From Archangium sp. (lineage in GTDB: Bacteria > Myxococcota > Myxococcia > Myxococcales > Myxococcaceae): 11,581 nt of DNA. Numbering within the stretch: position 1 is the stretch's first letter; every line of letters starts with the position of its first letter. A program made the position numbers and the translations under genes. The DNA lies in NCBI GenBank assembly GCA_016793585.1, contig JAEUJR010000658.1, positions 1 to 11,581 of the forward strand. The letters run 5' to 3'. A model generated the notes under the pieces. The model saw only the letters and a list, made by a program, of their open reading frames with translations, was not told the origin of the DNA and searched no databases. Of the stretch, positions 7,180-11,581 are shown piece after piece.

Positions 7180-7314
7180 GGGCGCTGACACTCAGTGACG
7201 CGCGCGAATTGCCGTGCCCTTCATGCAGGTGACGGGCGCTCGGGCGCAGAGCCTGAAGGGTCGGGGACCTGACTCACCACGCACTTCGCCGGGCGCTGAC
7301 ACTCAGTGACGCGC
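7180..7314. repeat. Perfect 24-base direct repeat, 111 bases apart, the second copy at the START gene's stop
   Basis: The same 24 bases, starting GGGCGCTGACACTCAGTGAC, occur at 7180-7203 and 7291-7314. The second copy spans the stop codon of the minus-strand START-domain gene (TCA at 7303-7305); the first carries the same stop in the same setting. The spacer (7204-7290) includes the decayed copy of that gene's tail, annotated separately. Confidence 0.9.
7192..7236 (-). pseudogene. Decayed duplicate of the 3' end of the START-domain gene
   Basis: Read on the minus strand, this stretch translates as PVTCMKGTAIRARH followed by TGA. The real gene ends IMWMKRTMDRAAARH followed by TGA, so Met-Lys, Thr and Arg-Ala/Arg-His-stop line up with one two-codon gap. 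Weaker echoes with ATGAAGCG lie in both copies of the tandem repeat (minus strand, near 7162-7170 and 7063-7071). These look like successive partial duplications of the gene's tail. They are too short to encode anything on their own. Confidence 0.5.
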
Positions 7315-7881
7315 TGCCGCGCGATCCATCGTGCGCTTCATCCACATGATGGCTGCCGAGCGCTGCGGGCCCTTCACGAGGAACGCGGGAATGCTGCCGC
7401 CCGGGTCCGAGAACGAGGTGTAGACGACGCGCACGCCGCCGCTGGGCAACGCCTCGAAGTGCCACGAGCCCCACAGCCTGGTGATGCGCACGAAGCTGCT
7501 GCGCACGGGCGCGGCCGGGTCGGAGGTGGAGCGATACCGCATGGTGCACGTCGTCGGCGTGCGGTCGACCGTCTGGTACAGCACGTAGTCGCGCGGGCTC
7601 ACGACCGCGGGCGCGATCTCCTCCCACGTCACGCGAACACCCGCGTCTGCCGAGAGCACCTTGCGAGCCTTCAGATCGGGCTCCGTCGGGTCGTACGAGC
7701 CGTCGCCCCAGGCCTCGTCGCAGAGCGCCTCGAGCGTGGCCTTCGTCGTCGTCGCGGTCAGCCGCAGCTCGAAGAATGAAGACCCGGCGACCTCGCGCTT
7801 CTCGATCGTGACGCCATCGGCCGTTCCGTCGGAGACGAAGGCGGGCTCGGCCGCGAGCGCCAGCAGCACCAGCCTCACCAT
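7303..7881 (-). CDS. Exported START-domain (lipid-transfer-like) protein
   Basis: A 192-residue protein with a short signal peptide (VRLVLLALA, cut near residues 11-15) and a START/SRPBCC-like domain of helix-grip fold, which encloses a hydrophobic ligand in other members. Supporting blocks are WEEIAPAVVSPRDYVLYQTVDR (86-107, the usual central strands), ITRLWGSWHFEAL (133-145), RVVYTSFSDPGGSIPAFLVK (151-170), and the closing helix to MKRTMD. Ligand and partner are unknown. It is the last gene of a three-gene operon: its ATG overlaps the preceding stop by 7 bases and has no clear ribosome site of its own, so it depends on coupling. The region 3' to its stop is full of copies of its tail. Confidence 0.8.
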   Translation of the reverse strand: MVRLVLLALAAEPAFVSDGTADGVTIEKREVAGSSFFELRLTATTTKATLEALCDEAWGDGSYDPTEPDLKARKVLSADAGVRVTWEEIAPAVVSPRDYVLYQTVDRTPTTCTMRYRSTSDPAAPVRSSFVRITRLWGSWHFEALPSGGVRVVYTSFSDPGGSIPAFLVKGPQRSAAIMWMKRTMDRAAARH

Positions 7882-8555
7882 GCCGCGCCCACTGCGAGAC
7901 CGGTGAGGTTGGGGCCCACGAGCGGCGTCACCGAGATGGGAGCAGGCCGCGCCAGCGCGCGCAGGTTGTGCGGCGTCGTCAGCACCATCACCTCACCGAT
8001 GACGATGCCAATGCCCACGTTCCACGCGGCGCTCTCCCAGTGCTGCCAACCGAGCCCGAGCACGAGGCCGGTCGCGACGTTGAACAGCACGTTGCCCGCG
8101 TGCATCACCCACGAGACGCAGAAGTCTTCGTCCTTCGCGTCGTTCTCGAGCAGGCGCTCTGCTTCGGCGAGGCCTTCGGGCGTGTCGGGCAGCGCTCTCA
8201 CCTTCGGGGCGTGCACGATGACGTCGAGCGGCAGCACCAGCTCGAAGATGGCTCCAAACGCGCTCGAGATGGCGCCGACGATGAAGTCGATGCGATCGGC
8301 CGGCTTGTCGAGGAAGGGAATCGCGATGGCCTGCGCGAGCGTGCCGGCGATGTACGCGCCGCCCCAGCTCCAGCGCCAGACGTTGGCGCGCACGGCCTCG
8401 TCGGTCTCGACCGACTTGATCAAGGCGAGCCGCGCGGCGTCGACACCATCGAGCCCCGTCGGCGCTGCGAGCATCGAGCTGAGCACGGCCGCGAGGAGCA
8501 CGAGCCAGACGCTACGGTCAAAACTCGCCCTGCACCATGAACCCCCGCGCCTCAT
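7875..8555 (-). CDS. Membrane or exported protein of unknown function
   Basis: I do not recognise a family. With the ATG at 8555 it has 226 residues and a basic N-terminus followed by a hydrophobic stretch (16-31), either a signal peptide or a first membrane helix. Further hydrophobic segments lie at about 64-81, 91-114, 153-169 and 176-193, separated by an acidic loop (about 121-145, TPEGLAEAERLLENDAKDEDF). The end, PISVTPLVGPNLTGLAVGAAW, resembles the last strand of an outer-membrane or surface beta structure. The start is uncertain: ATG 8555 overlaps the preceding gene by 38 bases without a good ribosome site. GTG 8501 would avoid the overlap but lose the basic residues. Middle gene of the operon. 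Confidence 0.7.
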   Translation of the reverse strand: MRRGGSWCRASFDRSVWLVLLAAVLSSMLAAPTGLDGVDAARLALIKSVETDEAVRANVWRWSWGGAYIAGTLAQAIAIPFLDKPADRIDFIVGAISSAFGAIFELVLPLDVIVHAPKVRALPDTPEGLAEAERLLENDAKDEDFCVSWVMHAGNVLFNVATGLVLGLGWQHWESAAWNVGIGIVIGEVMVLTTPHNLRALARPAPISVTPLVGPNLTGLAVGAAW

Positions 8556-8934
8556 GGGTGACGAATGGGGCGAGCGAGACAGTGCGCCTTCGCGCGAGCA
8601 GCAACATCACGGTGCCGGTGATGGTCGTCGCGAGCCCCGCCAGCAGCACGCCGAACGAGACGCGCTGCAGTGACGTCGCGGCCTGCGCTTCTTCGAGCAG
8701 ACCGCGCACCTTGAGGGAGCCGTCGGGGTTGAGGTGGAGCGCTGCGCCCGAGCGGCCGACGAAGAGAAAGACGGCTCCGCAGGCGGTGATGGCCCCGCCG
8801 ACCCCGATGACGTTGAGGGCGACGCGCTTCTTGTCGCCGAACTCCGAGAAGGGGTGCTCGGCCTCGTCACCCCACGCGAACGAGGGGCTGATCAGCGAAA
8901 TGAGCAGGGCGAGGGCGGTCGTTTTCTTGATCAC
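8518..8934 (-). CDS. Small exported protein with two membrane helices, unknown function
   Basis: 138 residues, starting at a GTG with GAGG 7 bases upstream. It has a clear signal peptide (IKKTTALALLISLISPSFA, cut after Ala20) and two hydrophobic helices (about 39-59, GVGGAITACGAVFLFVG; about 93-114, SFGVLLAGLATTITGTVMLLL). A helical linker with EEAQAATSLQR lies between them, and the C-terminal tail is beta-like (VSLAPFVTHEARGFMVQGEF). Its C-terminus resembles the style of the next protein's end. First gene of the three-gene operon; its promoter must lie in the short gap 8935-9006. No family is recognised. Confidence 0.75.
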   Translation of the reverse strand: MIKKTTALALLISLISPSFAWGDEAEHPFSEFGDKKRVALNVIGVGGAITACGAVFLFVGRSGAALHLNPDGSLKVRGLLEEAQAATSLQRVSFGVLLAGLATTITGTVMLLLARRRTVSLAPFVTHEARGFMVQGEF

Positions 8935-9006
8935 GGCCCAACCTCACGTCTGATCAGCCGCGACAACGCTGTTTCACCCTGAAGCACCACTCGAACGGAG
9001 CACACC
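8935..9006. promoter_or_regulatory. 72-base divergent promoter region
   Basis: It separates the three-gene envelope operon (minus) from the 66-residue gene (plus) and must hold both promoters and both ribosome sites (GAGG for the minus gene, GGAG at 8997-9000 for the plus gene). I cannot pick convincing -35/-10 pairs. A palindromic CTGATCAG stands at 8950-8957 and another inside the minus gene at 8888-8895. Confidence 0.4.
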
Positions 9007-9207
9007 ATGTCGACGACCACGATGGCCACTGACTCGAAGCGCAACTGGGACGGCGCCGATCGCCGCTCGGGCGCCACGCCCCAGGCGCCGCTCTTCGGTG
9101 AGCTGCTGGTCGAGAGCAGCTGGCGCCCCTCCGACGTCGTGCCGGCCGCGAGTGAGGGCTGGCTGCGCGCGTTCGGCTACGTGAAGGATCGCCGCACCAC
9201 GAAGTGA
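9007..9207 (+). CDS. Small soluble protein of unknown function (66 residues)
   Basis: It is taken as real because GGAG lies 6 bases before the ATG and nearly every codon ends in G or C. No better competing frame covers it. It has no signal peptide and no membrane helix. The N-terminal half is polar with basic residues (KRNWDGADRR). The second half holds FGELLVESSWRPSD and GWLRAFGYVKDRR, perhaps one amphipathic helix. A second ATG at residue 6 is less well placed. It ends 15 bases before the convergent stop of the YtfJ-like gene. No family is recognised. Confidence 0.65.
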   Translation: MSTTTMATDSKRNWDGADRRSGATPQAPLFGELLVESSWRPSDVVPAASEGWLRAFGYVKDRRTTK

Positions 9208-9222
9208 CCCGCGCAGCGGCCT

Positions 9223-9756
9223 TCAGTGCACGAGCTTGTCGAGCTCGGTGAACAGCTCGGCCAGCTTCTCTTTCGAGAGGCGGCCCTGCGCCTTCCACAC
9301 GGCGCGGCCCGACCCATCGAGCACCAACACCGTCGACGACTTCGGCGGCAGGTTCCACGGCGCCGTCGCCAGACTGCCCTTGAAGTCGAGGAAGACGGGC
9401 AGGTTCACCTTCTTCTCGACGTCACGTACCGCCGCGAGCACGAAGTTCCTCGCGGGAAACCAGTCGTAGGCCGCCACGTTCGCGACCGCGACCACCGACA
9501 CCTGATCCAACATGTGTTCGGTCTTGCCCTTCTCGTAGAGGGCGTCTTTGACGTGCTGATTGAGCGCCGTGGAGTCGCGGTCTTCGTAGAAGAGGACCGT
9601 CGGCTTCGCCCAGAGCGCACTCAGCCTCGTCGTCGAACCGCTTGATGTCTCAACGGTTGCATCCAAGGTGACACCTCCGTCAGCGGGGTTCGTACGGGCT
9701 TCGGTCGCCGCGAACGCGACGAGAAAAGCCACCGTCCGGGTTGCGCGAAGCAACAT
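9223..9756 (-). CDS. YtfJ-like periplasmic thioredoxin-fold protein without cysteines
   Basis: A 177-residue exported protein with a signal peptide (basic MLLRATR, hydrophobic VAFLVAFAA, cut near residues 18-21). The mature part resembles the YtfJ/thioredoxin-like fold: KPTVLFYEDRDSTALNQ (51-67), then LPVFLDFKGSLATAPWNLPPKSSTVLVLDGSGRAVWKAQGRLS, which matches YtfJ's pattern K-S-S-x-V-x-V-L-D-x-x-G-R-x-x-W. No cysteine is present anywhere, so it cannot act as a thiol oxidoreductase; YtfJ's own role is poorly known. No Shine-Dalgarno precedes the ATG, and a candidate -10 lies only about 10 bases upstream, so the mRNA may be leaderless. It is divergent from crtE, with the operator repeats beginning at its start codon, so it may share light regulation. 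Confidence 0.75.
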   Translation of the reverse strand: MLLRATRTVAFLVAFAATEARTNPADGGVTLDATVETSSGSTTRLSALWAKPTVLFYEDRDSTALNQHVKDALYEKGKTEHMLDQVSVVAVANVAAYDWFPARNFVLAAVRDVEKKVNLPVFLDFKGSLATAPWNLPPKSSTVLVLDGSGRAVWKAQGRLSKEKLAELFTELDKLVH

Positions 9757-9785
9757 TGGACATCATCTATACAGAGCTTGTACAA
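9756..9785. promoter_or_regulatory. Probable CarA/CarH-type operator: three nTnTACAn direct repeats at 11-base spacing
   Basis: tTGgACAt (9756-9763), cTATACAg (9767-9774) and tTGTACAa (9778-9785) start exactly 11 bases apart. The last two match nTnTACAn fully and the first misses one position. A fourth position at 9789 (cTGcAaCg) matches poorly. From memory, the crystallised CarH operator uses this 8-base element in tandem at 11-base steps, one per DNA-binding domain. CarH and CarA are MerR-family repressors of the carotenoid operon in myxobacteria, and CarH senses light through adenosylcobalamin. Position directly before crtE-crtI and over its promoter fits repression in the dark. Confidence 0.7.
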
Positions 9786-9786
9786 A
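9757..9786 (+). promoter_or_regulatory. Candidate sigma-70-type promoter of crtE-crtI
   Basis: TGGACA (9757-9762, five of six to TTGACA), 18 bases, then TACAAA (9781-9786, four of six to TATAAT). Transcription would begin near 9793, leaving about 50 untranslated bases. Both elements lie inside the 11-base repeat array, so a protein bound there would exclude RNA polymerase. The hexamers alone are weak evidence. Confidence 0.4.
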
Positions 9787-9794
9787 CCCTGCAA
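9766..9794 (-). promoter_or_regulatory. Candidate overlapping promoter of the YtfJ-like gene
   Basis: On the minus strand TTGCAG (9794-9789) and TATAGA (9771-9766) are 17 bases apart. The predicted start of transcription falls near 9759, within a few bases of the ATG at 9756. This would give a leaderless mRNA, in keeping with the absent ribosome site. Matches to consensus are moderate (3/6 and 4/6). Confidence 0.3.
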
Positions 9795-9827
9795 CGCGAT
9801 CCGGGCTCCCGCATCCAACCGGTTCGC

Positions 9828-9833
9828 GGAGGA
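9828..9833 (+). promoter_or_regulatory. Ribosome binding site deciding the crtE start
   Basis: GGAGGA ends 9 bases before the ATG at 9843. The frame is open further upstream to 9741, but that extension would cross the operator and promoter and has no ribosome site, so ATG 9843 is preferred. Confidence 0.8.
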
Positions 9834-9842
9834 ACACACCGA

Positions 9843-10913
9843 ATGACCAGCATTCCGACCTCAGTCGTCCCCATGGGTGCCGAAGCAGCGCTGGCGACGT
9901 TTCAGCTCGAGCTGGAGCGCGCGCTCGCCGACCTGCTGGTGCTGCCCGACGAGGCGGCGATGGATCCACGGTGGTCGCGCGCGATGGTCGAGCTGCGCGC
10001 GTACACGCTTCGTCCGGCCAAGCGCGTGCGGCCGACGTTGCTGCTGGCGGGCTGGGCGATGGCGTCGGGAGAGCTCTCGCGCGGCGTGCCCGAGGGCGTG
10101 AAGCAGTTCGCCGCCGGGCTCGAGCTGCTGCACACCTTCATGCTCATTCACGACGACGTGGCCGATCGCGCGGCGACGCGGCGTGGCGGGCCGTCGCTGC
10201 ACCGCGCGCTGTCGAGCGGCAAGGCCGGTGAAGACCTCGCGGTCGTCGTCGGCGACCACGTCTACTCGCGCGCAGTCGAGGTGATGCTGACCTCGGGCAT
10301 GCCGCACGCCGCCGAAGCCACCCGGTACATGATGGCCATCTGCCGGCACACCGCCGTCGGCCAGTACCTCGACATCGATCTCGCCCGCACCCCCCTGCAG
10401 GACGTGACGATCTTCCAGACGCTCAAGGTCGCGAACCTGAAGACCGCGCGGTACGGCTTCGTGGCTCCGCTCGTCGCGGGCGCGATGCTCGGCGGCGCTG
10501 ACAAGGCGTTGCTGGAGCAGCTCGAGCGTGTCGGGCGCCAGGTTGGCCTCGCGTTCCAGCTTCGCGACGACCTCATCGGCTTGTTCGGTGATGGCAGCGT
10601 CGCGGGCAAAGACGGCGGCGGTGACTTCGTCGAGGGCAAGCGCACCTTCCCCGTCGTCGCCGCGTGGACGCGGGCAGACCCGGCTGGCCGCGCGAAGCTC
10701 GAGCAGCTGTGGGCGTCGGACGTGAAGGACGAGAAGGCGCTCCAGTCGGCGCGCAGCGAGATCGACGCGTGGGGCGGCCGTGAAGCGACGCAGCGGGTGA
10801 TCGAGCGCATGACACGCAGCGCCCGCAAGACGCTCGAGCTCCTGCCCGCCGGAGCCGGCGCCCGCATGGTGCTCGACGGCCTCATCGCGCGAATGGTGCG
10901 GAGAGCCCGATGA
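9843..10913 (+). CDS. crtE: Geranylgeranyl diphosphate synthase (polyprenyl synthetase)
   Basis: A 356-residue trans-isoprenyl diphosphate synthase that would condense isopentenyl diphosphate with allylic diphosphates to C20 geranylgeranyl diphosphate, the precursor for carotenoids. Landmarks: KRVRP (60-64) and HDDVADRAATRRG (103-115) with the first Asp-rich motif DDxxD and the following Arg pair; GQYLDIDL (173-180); the second Asp-rich region QLRDDLIGLFGD (239-250); and GKRTFP (265-270). The second motif is DDxxG, as in several bacterial GGPP/FPP synthases, not DDxxD. Chain length is inferred from the crtI neighbour; FPP synthase is the alternative. It overlaps the next gene as ATGA and is the first gene of the operon under the CarH-type operator. 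Confidence 0.9.
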   Translation: MTSIPTSVVPMGAEAALATFQLELERALADLLVLPDEAAMDPRWSRAMVELRAYTLRPAKRVRPTLLLAGWAMASGELSRGVPEGVKQFAAGLELLHTFMLIHDDVADRAATRRGGPSLHRALSSGKAGEDLAVVVGDHVYSRAVEVMLTSGMPHAAEATRYMMAICRHTAVGQYLDIDLARTPLQDVTIFQTLKVANLKTARYGFVAPLVAGAMLGGADKALLEQLERVGRQVGLAFQLRDDLIGLFGDGSVAGKDGGGDFVEGKRTFPVVAAWTRADPAGRAKLEQLWASDVKDEKALQSARSEIDAWGGREATQRVIERMTRSARKTLELLPAGAGARMVLDGLIARMVRRAR

Positions 10914-11581
10914 GCCGCGCCATCGTCATCGGTGCAGGCGTCGGCGGCCTCACGGCGGCGATGAAGCTCGCCCACCAGGGCTGGCAGGTCGACTTGTACG
11001 AGAAGCAGTCGGTGCCGGGTGGCCGCTGCGGCCGCATCGAGGCGAACGGGTTCACCTTCGACCTGGGCCCCACCATCATGCTCATGCCGTTCGTCTTCGA
11101 GCAGACGTTCGCGTCGGTGGGCAGACGCCTGTCGGACTACCTCACGCTCGTTCGCTGCGACCCGAACTACAAGGTCACCTTCCGCGACGACTCGAGCATC
11201 ACGCTCACCAGCGAGCTGACGAAGATGCGTGACGAGCTCGAGCGCCTCGAGCCGGGCAGCTTCGAGAACTACCTGCGCTTCCTCGCCAAGGGCCGCGACC
11301 GCCACGACACCTCGATGGAGCGCTTCGTCGGCAAACACTTCGACTCGCTCGCGCAGTTCCTCGCGCCGTCGAACCTGCCGCACGCGCTGCGCATCGGCGC
11401 GCACCAGAAGCTGTACTCGCAGGTCTCGAAGTCGTTCCGCGACGAGCGGCTGCGCCAGACGATGTCGTTCCAGACGATGTACCTCGGCGTGTCTCCGTAC
11501 GAGGCGCCGGCGGTGTTCTCGCTGCTGCCGTACACCGAGCTCGCGGTCGGCATCTGGTACCCGCTCGGCGGCATGGGCGCG
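10910..11581 (+). CDS. crtI: Phytoene desaturase CrtI-type (5' part, runs off the right edge)
   Basis: The first 224 residues of an FAD-dependent carotenoid desaturase; CrtI proteins are usually about 500 residues long. The N-terminus has the dinucleotide motif VIGAGVGGLTAA (6-17), the acidic ribose-binding Glu31, then VPGGRCGRIEANGFTFDLGPT (35-55), a family hallmark. The visible end (YTELAVGIWYPLGGMG) fits the region before the substrate domain. It would introduce double bonds into phytoene at the membrane. GGAGAG (10900-10905) precedes the ATG, which overlaps the crtE stop by 4 bases. Myxococcus has two such enzymes (CrtIa and CrtIb). This position right after crtE suggests the operon-borne one, but the subtype cannot be fixed from the fragment, and other CrtI-like oxidases are possible. 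Confidence 0.88.
   Translation, partial: MSRAIVIGAGVGGLTAAMKLAHQGWQVDLYEKQSVPGGRCGRIEANGFTFDLGPTIMLMPFVFEQTFASVGRRLSDYLTLVRCDPNYKVTFRDDSSITLTSELTKMRDELERLEPGSFENYLRFLAKGRDRHDTSMERFVGKHFDSLAQFLAPSNLPHALRIGAHQKLYSQVSKSFRDERLRQTMSFQTMYLGVSPYEAPAVFSLLPYTELAVGIWYPLGGMGA

Noticed and set aside
6981..7314. Repeats here as a CRISPR array
   Set aside because: Only two copies of each unit, irregular spacing, unequal lengths and homology to the flanking gene ends. No cas genes are present.
8888..8957. Recurring TGATCA palindromes (8889, 8929, 8951; also 3949 and 8416)
   Set aside because: Short palindromes that occur inside coding sequence and at stop codons as well as in the promoter gap. Too few and too scattered to claim a binding site or uptake signal.
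9741..9842. Upstream extension of crtE by 34 codons
   Set aside because: The frame is open, but the extension would cross the operator and promoter, has no ribosome site, and adds residues not expected in the family. ATG 9843 has GGAGGA in place.
10262..11404. Minus-strand open frame of about 380 codons opposite crtE/crtI
   Set aside because: Antisense to two well-supported genes; its translation is compositionally skewed and has no motif.

Overview
The window is high-GC DNA. Its genes strongly prefer G or C at the third codon position, use GTG as well as ATG starts, and often overlap by 1 to 8 bases. Gene content points to a myxobacterium (Myxococcota): lipoproteins and other exported proteins of unknown function, a TIGR02996 repeat-companion protein, an Rpn/YhgA-like nuclease, and a crtE-crtI carotenoid operon preceded by what looks like a CarA/CarH-type operator. 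The organism assignment is inference from gene style, not from a marker gene.

Left part (1-2636, minus strand): two coupled lipoprotein genes. The first, 1101-2636, has the 5'-nucleotidase/UshA fold but has lost almost all of its metal ligands. The second, 1-1101 and cut by the left edge, is an alpha/beta hydrolase of the PAF-acetylhydrolase/dienelactone-hydrolase type. A 253-base divergent region with a long hairpin followed by a T-run leads to an Rpn-family PD-(D/E)XK nuclease gene (2890-3951, plus). That gene meets a YceI-family periplasmic lipid-binding gene (3952-4554, minus) stop to stop.

Middle part: divergent from yceI, across a short region with two 17-base palindromes, lies a two-gene operon (4649-6993, plus). 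It encodes a small xylose-isomerase-like TIM-barrel protein and a TIGR02996 protein with a C-terminal membrane anchor. About 310 bases of non-coding repeats follow (6981-7314). They are made of tandem and dispersed degenerate copies that include the 3' ends of both flanking genes. A three-gene minus-strand operon of exported or membrane proteins follows (8934 down to 7303), ending in a START-domain protein.

Right part: a 66-residue protein (9007-9207, plus) converges on a YtfJ-like thioredoxin-fold gene without cysteines (9223-9756, minus). The YtfJ-like gene and the crtE-crtI operon (9843 to the right edge, plus) are divergent. Between them lie three direct repeats of nTnTACAn at exactly 11-base spacing, as in the CarH operator, so carotenoid synthesis is probably light/B12-regulated here. 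CrtE makes geranylgeranyl diphosphate and CrtI desaturates phytoene; the phytoene synthase and further crt genes would lie beyond the right edge.
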